The notes under the pieces: generated by a model | Database searches by the model: none | What the model saw: only the letters and a program-made list of their open reading frames with translations | Told to the model about the DNA's origin: nothing | Assembly (NCBI GenBank): GCA_015061815.1 | Contig: SUVW01000001.1 | Span: forward strand, 186,001 to 250,000 | Origin: Lentisphaerota bacterium | Lineage (GTDB): Bacteria > Verrucomicrobiota > Lentisphaeria > Victivallales > Victivallaceae | Reading direction: 5' to 3' | DNA length: 64,000 bases | Position numbers and translations under genes: made by a program | In this document: positions 24,471 to 32,905 of the stretch, piece after piece | Position numbering within the stretch: position 1 is the stretch's first letter | How the letters are laid out: every line of letters begins with the position of its first letter

Positions 24471-25631
24471 TTAATTATTGTTATTTTTTAATGTGTTACC
24501 CGAAACAAACCTGGTTTTCACCCGAAACTCCCGGGAGGGAAACTCACCGGTTTTCATCGCTTCAAAAACGACCTCCGATGCCCGCACACCGATCTCGTAG
24601 AACGGCATTTGCACGGTTGCCAATCCCGGAGCCTCCGGCAGATCCAGTCCGTCAAAGCCCACTACTGAAATATCTTCCGGCACCGACAGTCCGATCTCCC
24701 GGCATGCCCGCAAAAGCCACGAAGCCACTTCATCATTCTGGCACCAGTAAACTTCCGGCAGATCACCGTTTTTCTGCGCCAGAAGCAGATTTCGCAGCAT
24801 GTCAGAGTAGGTACAACAGCCGAAAAGACAAAAACGGTCGTCGCAATCCAACTGATAACGGCGGAAAATATCCCGGAAAACCATACTGCGCGACAACGCC
24901 CGGTTGGCAACATAAACCGTTGGGATTTTCGGTTTCCAGCGGTCATAAAATGAAACGACTCCCACTTTTTTCAATCCCAGACTGACCAGTTTTTCCGCCA
25001 GTTCGCAGGCGCCGAAGTCGATATCCGGCACCACCTGCATCAGATTCGGATATTGCGAATCGGCGGAAATTATCACCTGCGGCAGTTGAGTCAGTCGCAT
25101 TATTTTCTGCAAAACGGTATCCGGATACATTTTCCGGTCACCGATGTGAATTATCCCGGAAAGATGATTGACAGTTTCCCGGATAAAAGTTCTGACAATA
25201 TTCACCGGAGTATTGGCATCCGGCAGTTGGAGCATGATCACTGCGATATTCTCTGCCGAAGCCCGGTCAATGATCCCTTTGAAATAACGCAGTGCGATCT
25301 GATGATCCTCATCCACGATTCTGGAAAATTCATAAGGCAGAATGACCCCGATACAGGGCAGCGGCATTATATGTTTCCGGCACCCGGCAGAAGATATCCG
25401 CCGTACCCGCGCGGAATGATATTCGATGATACCCTCACGGAGCAATTCGTCATACGCTCTGCGGACAGTCAAACGGTTGATTTGAAGCAATCCGGCAAGT
25501 TTCCGTTCGGAAAGCAGTTTTTCCCGACACCCCGGTTCAGTCTGGGCGATCAAATTTTTCAATGCTTCAGCCAATTGCAAAAACAGAGGCATTGATGAAT
25601 CACGCTGTAATTTGATATCACTGTACTGCAT
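24471..25631 (-). CDS. GntR-type DNA-binding / LacI-type sugar-binding transcriptional regulator
   Basis: A 386-residue regulator. Residues 1-75 form a GntR winged helix ([45 protein letters not shown]). The rest is a LacI/GalR periplasmic-binding-protein-like domain: [57 protein letters not shown] and [12 protein letters not shown]. This GntR plus LacI combination senses sugars. It is first in the unit with a pseudopilin and the hydrolase-like gene. A perfect inverted repeat between its promoter and start suggests autoregulation. Confidence 0.9.
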   Translation of the reverse strand: MQYSDIKLQRDSSMPLFLQLAEALKNLIAQTEPGCREKLLSERKLAGLLQINRLTVRRAYDELLREGIIEYHSARVRRISSAGCRKHIMPLPCIGVILPYEFSRIVDEDHQIALRYFKGIIDRASAENIAVIMLQLPDANTPVNIVRTFIRETVNHLSGIIHIGDRKMYPDTVLQKIMRLTQLPQVIISADSQYPNLMQVVPDIDFGACELAEKLVSLGLKKVGVVSFYDRWKPKIPTVYVANRALSRSMVFRDIFRRYQLDCDDRFCLFGCCTYSDMLRNLLLAQKNGDLPEVYWCQNDEVASWLLRACREIGLSVPEDISVVGFDGLDLPEAPGLATVQMPFYEIGVRASEVVFEAMKTGEFPSREFRVKTRFVSGNTLKNNNN

Positions 25632-25693
25632 ATACCGTTACACCCTTCTTTCGATAACGGTATTATTATACATGACATCAACTGCTTTTACAA
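25632..25693 (-). promoter_or_regulatory. Promoter and probable operator of the GntR/LacI regulator
   Basis: Minus-strand TTGTAA (25688-25693) and TATAAT (25665-25670) are 17 bases apart. Between the -10 box and the ATG lies a perfect inverted repeat, ATACCGTTA at 25632-25640 and TAACGGTAT at 25655-25663, centres 23 bases apart (about two helical turns), the natural place for a repressor dimer. Confidence 0.75.
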
Positions 25694-26044
25694 TATCTCC
25701 GGTTGAGAAAACCGGAAATGCACTCCCTGTTTTGGCATACATCGATAATCCAAAACCGGCAAATCAGGGGAATGTTTTTTTGGTGTACACCTCCGGCGTG
25801 TCAACAAAAGTATGAAGCGGCACGGTGTACCATGAAACAAAGTATTTCAGGCTTCATATTTTCTTGCCTTTGGAGAAAACATTGCGCGGTATTTACAAGT
25901 CAGGCGAAAGATTCTTATCATGCCCGGATTGCTTTTCACCGATGGTGCAAGATGGCGGAAGAAACCGGGAGCCTGGAATTGAAGACAATGGCCCGGACAA
26001 ATAAGTTGGATGGAATTTTGTCTTTGGTAAAAAGGCAAAAAAAA
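25694..26044. other. Intergenic stretch without a recognised gene
   Basis: About 350 bases between the regulator promoter and tRNA-Leu. It contains a CCGGTT/AACCGG hairpin near 25701 and the 10-base palindrome GGTGTACACC at 25782-25791. A plus-strand open frame crossing into the tRNAs shows no protein character. I see no gene. Confidence 0.5.
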
Positions 26045-26129
26045 TGGTACCGGAGGTGGGACTTGAACCCACACGTACTGGGTACACCAGATTTTGAGTC
26101 TAGCGCGTCTGCCATTCCGCCACTCCGGC
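26045..26129 (-). tRNA. tRNA-Leu (anticodon CAA)
   Basis: An 85-base tRNA with acceptor GCCGGAG/CTCCGGT, discriminator A and an encoded CCA. The anticodon stem is CTAGA/TCTGG with loop CTCAAAA, giving CAA for UUG codons. A long variable arm (GTGTACCCAGTACG region) marks it as class II, and the T arm contains GGTTCAAGTCC. Six bases separate it from tRNA-Met. Confidence 0.92.
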
Positions 26130-26135
26130 ACATTC

Positions 26136-26212
26136 TGGTAGCGGGTCCCGGACTCGAACCGGGGACCTGCGGATTATGATTCCGACGCTCTAACCAACTG
26201 AGCTAACCCGCC
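26136..26212 (-). tRNA. tRNA-Met, elongator type (anticodon CAU)
   Basis: A 77-base tRNA with acceptor GGCGGGT/ACCCGCT, discriminator A and an encoded CCA. D arm GCTCAGTTGGTTAGAGC and T arm GGTTCGAGTCC are normal. Anticodon loop ATCATAA gives CAU. The acceptor begins with a G-U pair and the first anticodon-stem position is a T-C mismatch. The initiator hallmark (three G-C pairs next to the anticodon loop) is absent; a lysidine-modified tRNA-Ile(CAU) is the alternative. Confidence 0.88.
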
Positions 26213-26226
26213 ACATCATGTTTTAT

Positions 26227-26254
26227 AAAATACACCGCTTTTCCGATTTTACAA
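26227..26254 (-). promoter_or_regulatory. Promoter of the tRNA-Met/tRNA-Leu unit
   Basis: Minus-strand TTGTAA and TATTTT with a 16-base spacer, about 15 bases upstream of the tRNA-Met 5' end. Confidence 0.5.
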
Positions 26255-26448
26255 GTCGACATGGACAAAAAAAATGAAAAACTTTGATAATTCGCCGGTA
26301 TCGCTGTATTTTCGCCATTTATTCCGGTTGCCGCAGAATAAAATTAAAGTAAAATATTTCAAACTTATCTTGAACTTTCCCGCGCGGTGTATTACTTTAT
26401 ATCAGATACCACAATATCTCATTCTATAAACATTTCAAGGTGTATGCA

Positions 26449-27621
26449 ATGTTGGAAAAATTCTCATCCGTCATCGGGCAAAACAAAAATGCTCTGAAAG
26501 AACTCACTCTGGCAATATGGTCACACCCGGAAATTGCCTGGCAGGAAAAATTTGCGGCCGCTGCCGCCAAAGATTTTCTGGAAAGATCCGGTTTTCAGGT
26601 CACTGTCGGCTGCTTCGGAGTGGAAACAGCTTTCACCTGTCAATACGGTAATGGTGACGGTCCGGTTTTCGCCGTTGCTTCAGAATATGATGCCCTGCCG
26701 GAAATCGGTCATGGCTGCGGACACAACCTTATCTGCATCGCCGGTATTTCCGCATTTCTGGCTCTGGCCGATGCTTTGAAAAACACCGGTGTCCCCGGCA
26801 AAGTCGTTCTCCTGGGAACGCCCGCTGAAGAGGGTGCCGGCGGCAAAGTCCGGATGCTTGCCAACGGTTGTCTTAAAGGGATCGATGCGGTGATCATGGC
26901 TCACCCCAGTGCAAAAAACTACACTGATGGCGGTTCCACAGCCAACAAAGGGCTGGAAGTGACATTTCACGGGAAAGCCGCCCATGCCGCCGGATGCCCG
27001 GAAAAAGGTATAAACGCTCTGGATGCGGCAAATCTGCTCTTTGCCGCTGTAAGTGCGTACCGCCAGCAGATGCCTCCGGCGGCCCTGATTCACGGTTTCA
27101 TCAATAACGGCGGAGCGGCGGCGAACATCATTCCGGATCTGGTAAAATGCCGCTTCTATCTGCGCACTTTTGATGAGAAGATCATGCCGGAACTCGAACG
27201 CCGCTTCACCAACATGGTACGCGGTGCGGAATTGATGACCGACTGCACCGCCGATATAGCTCCTTTCCGCGAGGCGTACCGTTCCCGCCGCCCGAATACT
27301 CCGATGAATGAACTTTTTGCCCGCAGTATGGAAAAAATGGAGATGCCGGTGATCCGGGTAACAGCTCCGGGTAAAGGTTCTTCTGATTTCGGCGACTTCT
27401 CCCAGACGATCCCCGGTATCCATCCATCCTTTGCGATCTCTCCGGCTCCCACGCCGGATATGGTGGCTCATTCAACGGTTTTCCGCGATGTTTGTGCCAC
27501 TGATTATGCCATTGATTCTGCCCTTAAAGCCGGAGCAGCGATGGCGCAGGTCGGCTGGGACTTCATCACCGATGAGAAGTTCCGCAATGAAGTAAAAGAA
27601 GATTTTGCCCGGAGAAACTGA
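26449..27621 (+). CDS. M20 family amidohydrolase/peptidase (AbgB-like)
   Basis: A 390-residue zinc hydrolase. Metal and catalytic motifs are ASEYDALPEIGHGCGHNLI near residue 75, GTPAEEGAGGK near 125, AHPSAKN near 155 and the dimerisation-domain start FHGKAAHAAGCPEKGINALDA. It most resembles the p-aminobenzoyl-glutamate hydrolase/aminoacylase branch, which cleaves N-acyl amino acids. AAGG lies eight bases before the ATG; a GTG three codons earlier is also in frame. It ends four bases before the CapA-like gene, so both are likely co-expressed. Confidence 0.9.
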   Translation: MLEKFSSVIGQNKNALKELTLAIWSHPEIAWQEKFAAAAAKDFLERSGFQVTVGCFGVETAFTCQYGNGDGPVFAVASEYDALPEIGHGCGHNLICIAGISAFLALADALKNTGVPGKVVLLGTPAEEGAGGKVRMLANGCLKGIDAVIMAHPSAKNYTDGGSTANKGLEVTFHGKAAHAAGCPEKGINALDAANLLFAAVSAYRQQMPPAALIHGFINNGGAAANIIPDLVKCRFYLRTFDEKIMPELERRFTNMVRGAELMTDCTADIAPFREAYRSRRPNTPMNELFARSMEKMEMPVIRVTAPGKGSSDFGDFSQTIPGIHPSFAISPAPTPDMVAHSTVFRDVCATDYAIDSALKAGAAMAQVGWDFITDEKFRNEVKEDFARRN

Positions 27622-27624
27622 AAA

Positions 27625-28932
27625 ATGAGCGAAAAAAAACTGATCGTCACCGGTACCGGAGATTCTCTCTTTACCCGGGAATTTCCTGCTGAATATGATA
27701 AAGGTATTGTACCGGTCGCCGATTTCATACGTTCCTGTGATTTAAAAATAACCAATCTGGAAACCAACTTTTCCGACTTTGAATACTTCGCCGGTGCTTA
27801 CAGCGGCGGCACCTGGATCAACACCCGCCGTTCCTGTCTTTCCGATCTGCTCCGCTTCGGCTTCAACTGTTTCGGCACGGCCAACAACCATTGCATGGAT
27901 TACTCATACAACGGACTGCTCTCGACCATCGACACTCTTGATGCCGCCGGTCTGGCTCATTGCGGTACCGGCAGAAGTTTCGATGAAGCGGTCGCCCCGG
28001 CTCTTTTCGATATCAATGGAGTAAAAATCGCGGTATTCGCGGTCGATGCATCTTTCCAGAATCCCTCCCGGGCCGGGAAAGCGACCGGAAAACTCAAAGC
28101 CCGGCCGGGAGTCAATTACCTGCGGCACGACACTGTTTACAAAGTTTCTCCGGAAGATATGGAGCATTTGCGCCGGATCGCCGCCGGAACCAGGATCAAC
28201 TACACCCGGGATATGCTGATAAACACCGGCTATCTGACTCCGGACCCGGAAGGTTACTTCTTCATGGGCGAACAGAAGTACACCATCAGAGATGATGTCC
28301 CGGCCACCAGCTGTCACCCCGGCGACAAAGAACGGCTGACTTCGGCGATAAAAGAGGCAAAAAAGAGCTGTGATTATGTTTTCATGGTAACTCACTGCCA
28401 TACCAATGACGGTATCCGGGAAGAAAATCCGGCGGATTACATCGTTGAATTCTGCCGGGCATGTGTCGATGCCGGAGCTTCAGCGATTTTCGGCGGCGGC
28501 TGTCACCGTCTGCGTCCGGTGGAAATCTACAAAGGAGCCCCGATTTTTTACTCTCTCGGCGATTTCATCTATCAGGGATTGGGAGTGGAACACCTGCCGG
28601 CAGACTTTATGGAAAAATACAATATCGACATCTATTCCACTGCACAGGAAGCTCTCTGGGCCCGTTCCCGGGGCGGAAAAGTCGGTCTGCACTGCAATAA
28701 ACTCAACTACCAGACCGTTCTGCCGAAACTGGAATTTGAAAACGGCAAATTGACCGGCTTCGCGCTGATGCCGCTTTATCTCAATTTCCACCGGAAAGAT
28801 GAGATGAACGGTGTCCCGGAACTTGCCTGCGGCGGTGAAGCGCAGGAGATTCTCGACATCCTCAACGGCTTGAGTGAACCTTATGGAGTAAAACTTGCGC
28901 TGCATGATGATGGTTTGTTCCATCTGGCATGA
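27625..28932 (+). CDS. CapA family protein (metallophosphatase-like)
   Basis: A 435-residue protein of the poly-gamma-glutamate capsule CapA type. It starts LIVTGTGDSLFTR, continues with ITNLETNFSD, FNCFGTANNHCMDYSYNGLLSTIDTLDAAGLAHCGTGRS and later VFMVTHCHTNDG and GAPIFYSLGDFIYQG, the metal-ligand order of the calcineurin-like fold. No signal peptide is present, so it is probably cytoplasmic and may not make a polymer. Its coupling to an M20 amidohydrolase suggests action on a small amide- or glutamate-containing compound. Confidence 0.85.
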   Translation: MSEKKLIVTGTGDSLFTREFPAEYDKGIVPVADFIRSCDLKITNLETNFSDFEYFAGAYSGGTWINTRRSCLSDLLRFGFNCFGTANNHCMDYSYNGLLSTIDTLDAAGLAHCGTGRSFDEAVAPALFDINGVKIAVFAVDASFQNPSRAGKATGKLKARPGVNYLRHDTVYKVSPEDMEHLRRIAAGTRINYTRDMLINTGYLTPDPEGYFFMGEQKYTIRDDVPATSCHPGDKERLTSAIKEAKKSCDYVFMVTHCHTNDGIREENPADYIVEFCRACVDAGASAIFGGGCHRLRPVEIYKGAPIFYSLGDFIYQGLGVEHLPADFMEKYNIDIYSTAQEALWARSRGGKVGLHCNKLNYQTVLPKLEFENGKLTGFALMPLYLNFHRKDEMNGVPELACGGEAQEILDILNGLSEPYGVKLALHDDGLFHLA

Positions 28933-28956
28933 CAACGGCTGCAGCCGGGATCATTG

Positions 28957-28990
28957 GCGGCTTTCCAAGCAGAGGAGAGCCGCATTTTTT
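28957..28990 (+). terminator. Intrinsic terminator after the CapA-like gene
   Basis: GCGGCT (28957-28962) pairs with AGCCGC (28978-28983) across a 15-base loop, followed by ATTTTTT. Confidence 0.6.
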
Positions 28991-29086
28991 ATCTGCCGGA
29001 ACAAAAATATTTAAAAAATTTTCAATTACCGACTTTATTTTTATCAAAAGCGTATTATATTTATAACAGCAGCAATTTTTTGCTTT

Positions 29087-29275
29087 TATAATAAGAGGCG
29101 ATTCCAAAAGTCTTCAAAAGCTCTTGGGATTCACCGTCGCGGGCTTGTTGCGGAAGGTTTCCGGTGGTTATTTATTCAACAGCCGCCACCGTTCCGGTGT
29201 CGCTTTTCAGTGAAGCCGGAAGAGACTGCCGTGCCGGTCTTATCGACGATGATTTTTCAATTTTGTTTTGAATTA
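29087..29275 (+). ncRNA. Candidate 6S-like small RNA
   Basis: A promoter-like pair (ATAACA at 29063-29068, TATAAT at 29087-29092, 18 bases apart) would start an RNA near 29099. The following 130 bases fold on paper into one long irregular hairpin: AGTCTT/GAGACT, GG.TTCAC/GTGAA.CC, a large open loop, CGGAA/TTCCG and CGGTGG/CCACCG at the tip. An AT-rich hairpin and T-run near 29256-29280 may terminate it. Its place before the 5-formyl-THF cyclo-ligase gene is the classic position of 6S RNA (ssrS) in many bacteria. I cannot confirm the family from sequence alone. Confidence 0.35.
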
Positions 29276-29280
29276 TTTTT

Positions 29281-29630
29281 GCAGTCACCTCATAAATGAA
29301 TGATTTGATCCCCCGGAGAGATCGTTCTGAAGAAAAAGCCGGTGTTGAAAACTGTTTCCCGGCGGCTTTATTCTGACGGCGTCAGTTCCGGGAAATCGGA
29401 AATCGGAAAAACTTCTCCACCGGCAGATATTTTGCCGGCGGCAGCAAATAAGATGCTGATACAGCAACGCGGGATTGTTGATCCTGAAAACGCTGCAAAT
29501 CATCGTGCCGGGTCACTGCGATGGCAAGGCGGCAGAAAGCAGCAGATGGAAGTTGTATCGGGGCATCACTTCGGGGAGCTCTCCCCGGTTTTTCCGGTAT
29601 GCCGTTGAAAATCACCGGAGAAAATCGGAA
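29281..29630. other. Intergenic stretch before the cyclo-ligase gene
   Basis: About 350 bases with open frames in several directions but no recognisable protein. It may be leader RNA between the candidate 6S-like RNA and the cyclo-ligase start. Nothing further is supported. Confidence 0.4.
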
Positions 29631-30239
29631 ATGTCTGTTGAACTGGTGGAGATGGAAAAAAGCGTACTGCGGAAAGAATTTTCCGCCCGGCGCAAAAATA
29701 TTACAGCGGAGGAACGCCGCAGATTCGATGCGGATATCTGCCGTAATATAAGAGAATTGCCCATCTTTAAATCTGCGGAAAATATTGCCGCATTCATCAG
29801 CTTCGGCGCAGAACCTGATCTCTCCGCACTGTTTCATGGCAAGCGGCTGTTTCTGCCGCGTTTCAAAGCGCGTTCCGGCGTTTACGAAATGGTTGCCATT
29901 GAAAACCTCAAGCGGGATTTGCTGCCGGGTAAATACGGAATCCCCGAACCGTTGCCGTCCCTACCGGCGGCGGATACGGGTTTTCTTGCTTCCCAAATGT
30001 TGTTTCTGGTTCCGGCGGTCGCCTGTGACCGCAACGGATGCCGGCTGGGGCGCGGCGGCGGATTTTATGACCGTCTGCTCTCCGGAGTAAATTTGCCGCC
30101 GGTAGCGGTGATATACTCCTGCCAATTATCAGAAACTCCATTGCCCGGCACGGAACACGATGCCCCGGTCAGGTGGATCGTGACTGAAAGGGAAGTTATT
30201 GATACAGCAGGGAATAACGAATCAGGAGAAAAAAAATGA
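29631..30239 (+). CDS. 5-formyltetrahydrofolate cyclo-ligase
   Basis: A 202-residue enzyme that turns 5-formyl-THF into 5,10-methenyl-THF using ATP. ELVEMEKSVLRKEFSARRKNI is the usual helical start; AAFISFGAEPDLS and the C-terminal VPAVACDRNGCRLGRGGGFYDRLL carry the ATP/folate-binding signature. I chose the ATG at 29631 with GGAG ten bases upstream; the frame is open further upstream but without protein character, and another ATG follows at 29652. Its stop overlaps the RNase Y start (ATGA). Confidence 0.9.
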   Translation: MSVELVEMEKSVLRKEFSARRKNITAEERRRFDADICRNIRELPIFKSAENIAAFISFGAEPDLSALFHGKRLFLPRFKARSGVYEMVAIENLKRDLLPGKYGIPEPLPSLPAADTGFLASQMLFLVPAVACDRNGCRLGRGGGFYDRLLSGVNLPPVAVIYSCQLSETPLPGTEHDAPVRWIVTEREVIDTAGNNESGEKK

Positions 30240-31783
30240 TGTTGGAAATTTCAATTTCCGCAGCCGCAACGTTTGTGGTGACGCTGGTGGTGGTGCTGGG
30301 TATTCAGCGCATCCGCCGGGATGCCGCCGGACGCAGCGCGGAAAAAATCCGTTCCGATGCGGAACGGGAGGCGGAGCATCTGCTCCGGGACGCCAGAATT
30401 TCAGCCAAAGGTGAAACCATAAAAATGCGCGAGGAGTGCGAAGCGGAACTCAAAGAACGCCGCAAAGAGCAATCCAATGTGGAAAAACGCCTTGCTCAAC
30501 GGGAAGAATTGCTCGACCGCCGCGCAGATTCGATGGATGCCAAACTGAAAAATATTGAAAAACAGGAGGCCGATATCGCCCAGCTGCGCGAAAGGATCTC
30601 CAACCGTGAACAGGAACTCAACCGGAGCATCTCCCGGCAGATCGATGAATTGGAACGCATCAGCGGTTACTCCCGGGAAGAGGCGCGGGAAGTACTGTTG
30701 GAAAAGTTGAAAAATGAGGTTCGCAATGAATCCGGTCTGGTTGTCCGCAATGTTCTGGAAGAGATCAAAGAACGCAGTGAAAAAGAGGCCCGCCGGATAC
30801 TTACTTACGCCATGCAGCGGTATGCTTCAGATTGCACCTATGAACGCACTACCGCCACCATCCCGCTGCCCAGCGACGAGATGAAAGGACGCATCATCGG
30901 CCGGGAAGGACGCAATATCCGTGCCATCGAAAGTGCCACCGGAGTCAGTATTCTGATCGATGACACCCCCGAAGCGGTGGTGATCAGCTGCTTTGACCCG
31001 GTACGCAAAGAGATCGCCAGAAGATTGATGGAAAAACTCATCAGCGATGGGCGCATCCATCCCACCCGCGTGGAGGAGTTGGTCAAAAAGATAACCAAAG
31101 AGCAGGAAGAAGAACTCTATCAGGCCGGCGAAGCGGCGGTTCTGGAAACCGGAATTCCCGGAGTTTCGCCGCAGATCATGAAGATCCTCGGCCGCCTGAA
31201 ATACCGTTACAGCTTCTCCCAGAATGTATTACAACACTCTCTGGAAACAGCCTATTTTATGGGCATCATCGCCGCCGAACTGGGACTGGACGAGAAAAAA
31301 GCCAAACGTATCGGTCTTTTCCACGACCTCGGCAAAGCCATCGACCATGAAGTTGAGGGTCCCCACGCCCAGATCGGTGCCGACCTGCTGCGCAAATACA
31401 ATGAGCCTAAAGATATCGTTCACGCCGTCGCCGCCCATCACGGAGAGGTCGAACCGGAATCGCTCTATGATATCCTCATCAATATTTGTGATACTTTGAG
31501 TGCTTCCCGTCCCGGAGCGCGCAGTGAAACCACTGAATTGTATCTCAAACGTCTGGAGCAGCTGGAAAGCATCGCCCATGACTTCCCCGGTGTGGAAAGC
31601 TGTTTCGCATTGCAGGCCGGCAGAGAGATAAGAGTCGTTGTCGTCCCGGAAAAAGTCGGCGAAGGTGAAGCCCAGATGCTGGCCAAAGATATCTGTTCGC
31701 GCATCGAAAAAGAGATGACCTATCCCGGTCAGATCAAAGTTACCATCATCCGCGAGACCCGTTCCGTAGAGTACGCCAAATAA
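30236..31783 (+). CDS. rny: Ribonuclease Y
   Basis: A 515-residue membrane-anchored endoribonuclease that starts mRNA decay. It shows an N-terminal transmembrane helix (AAATFVVTLVVVLGIQ), a long coiled coil to about residue 190, a KH domain with GRIIGREGRNIRAIE near 218, and an HD domain with LQHSLETAYFMG and LFHDLGKAIDHE near 360. Length and order match RNase Y of Gram-positive and many other bacteria. The ATG overlaps the cyclo-ligase stop. Confidence 0.97.
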   Translation: MMLEISISAAATFVVTLVVVLGIQRIRRDAAGRSAEKIRSDAEREAEHLLRDARISAKGETIKMREECEAELKERRKEQSNVEKRLAQREELLDRRADSMDAKLKNIEKQEADIAQLRERISNREQELNRSISRQIDELERISGYSREEAREVLLEKLKNEVRNESGLVVRNVLEEIKERSEKEARRILTYAMQRYASDCTYERTTATIPLPSDEMKGRIIGREGRNIRAIESATGVSILIDDTPEAVVISCFDPVRKEIARRLMEKLISDGRIHPTRVEELVKKITKEQEEELYQAGEAAVLETGIPGVSPQIMKILGRLKYRYSFSQNVLQHSLETAYFMGIIAAELGLDEKKAKRIGLFHDLGKAIDHEVEGPHAQIGADLLRKYNEPKDIVHAVAAHHGEVEPESLYDILINICDTLSASRPGARSETTELYLKRLEQLESIAHDFPGVESCFALQAGREIRVVVVPEKVGEGEAQMLAKDICSRIEKEMTYPGQIKVTIIRETRSVEYAK

Positions 31784-31801
31784 ATATCTGCCGGTGAAAA
31801 A

Positions 31802-32902
31802 ATGACAAACAACAGAATTGTCTGCCGGATCGACCTCGCGCAGCTGTCGGAGAATTTCAATTTCCTCCGGCAGTGCGCGAAAAATTGCCGTTTGATGCCG
31901 GTTTTGAAATATGATGCTTACGGCATGGGAGCCCATGCCGTCGGTAATGCCTTGAAAGCGGCCGGAGCATTCCGCTTCGCGGCGGCAACTCTCGATGAAG
32001 CTCTGGAACTGAAAAAACTGGGACTGGACGTCCAGATACTCGGAGTTCTCCCCCCCTGGGAGATCGCAGAAGCGGTGGCAGCAGATATCATCTGCCCGGT
32101 GGATAACATCCAGTTGGCCGGACAAATCTCTGCCGAAGCTCAACGGCAGCAGAAAAGTGTCCGTATCGCCGTAAAACTTGATACCGGCATGGGGCGGTTG
32201 GGCATTCAGGAAAAGAATGCGCTGACCGTGATCCCGGAGATAATGAAAATGCCGGGGGTGCAGGCGGATTCACTCTTTTCCCACTTTTCAACTGCGGCCC
32301 AGCCGGATATCTTTTTCGCCGGATTGCAGCTTGACCGCTTCATCCGCATAAAAGAGCAGCTGGATAAGGCCGGGATCGTGTTCCCGTTCTATCATCATGC
32401 CGCCGGAGATGCCATTGCCAAACTGCCGCGCGCAACCGAAGCACCATTCAACCTTGCCCGTCCGGGGGGGATGATGTACGGCGATGATTTTACCGGGAAG
32501 TGCCGTCAAATAATCGAATTGGCCGCCCATGTGGGAGAGATCAGGGAACTGCCGGCCGGCGCATCGGTCGGATATTACCGGACATTCATTGCCGGAAAAC
32601 CCTTGAAAGTTGCGGTTTTGACTGCCGGTTATGCTGATGGCATCCCTCTGGCATTGAGCAATCGCGGCCGGGTGATCATCCGGGGAAAACTTTGTCCGAT
32701 TGTCGGACGGATATCGATGGATTATACCATTGTGGATGTATCCGCAGTACCGGATGCCGCTGCCGGAGATGAAGCGATCCTGCTGGGCAAACGGCAGGAT
32801 GCCGAAATAACCGTTGCCGAATGGGGACAGATCAAAGGCACTCACGGACATGATATCTGGTGTGCCATCGGCCATCGGGTAAAACGGGAATATATCGGAT
32901 AA
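31802..32902 (+). CDS. alr: Alanine racemase
   Basis: A 366-residue PLP enzyme interconverting L- and D-alanine for peptidoglycan. The PLP lysine is in PVLKYDAYGMGAHAVG near residue 40 (the usual histidine of AYGHG is methionine here). The catalytic tyrosine is in SVGYYRTFIAG near 258, and VGRISMDYTIVDVS gives the C-terminal signature. A GGTGAAAA stretch precedes the ATG. It is four bases from the aldehyde dehydrogenase gene. Confidence 0.93.
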   Translation: MTNNRIVCRIDLAQLSENFNFLRQCAKNCRLMPVLKYDAYGMGAHAVGNALKAAGAFRFAAATLDEALELKKLGLDVQILGVLPPWEIAEAVAADIICPVDNIQLAGQISAEAQRQQKSVRIAVKLDTGMGRLGIQEKNALTVIPEIMKMPGVQADSLFSHFSTAAQPDIFFAGLQLDRFIRIKEQLDKAGIVFPFYHHAAGDAIAKLPRATEAPFNLARPGGMMYGDDFTGKCRQIIELAAHVGEIRELPAGASVGYYRTFIAGKPLKVAVLTAGYADGIPLALSNRGRVIIRGKLCPIVGRISMDYTIVDVSAVPDAAAGDEAILLGKRQDAEITVAEWGQIKGTHGHDIWCAIGHRVKREYIG

Positions 32903-32905
32903 AGT

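Noticed and set aside
25703-26179. 158-codon plus-strand open frame in the tRNA region
   Set aside because: Runs through two tRNA genes on the other strand and encodes no recognisable protein; read-through of tRNA DNA in this way is common.
26136-26212. Initiator tRNA-fMet
   Set aside because: The three consecutive G-C pairs at the base of the anticodon stem and the mismatched first acceptor pair typical of initiators are absent.
29475-29630. N-terminal extension of the 5-formyl-THF cyclo-ligase
   Set aside because: The frame is open for 52 codons upstream, but these encode no family sequence and the ATG at 29631 has a ribosome-binding site.
31229-32143. 304-codon minus-strand open frame across rny and alr
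   Set aside because: Antisense to the HD domain of RNase Y and the start of alanine racemase, both unmistakable.
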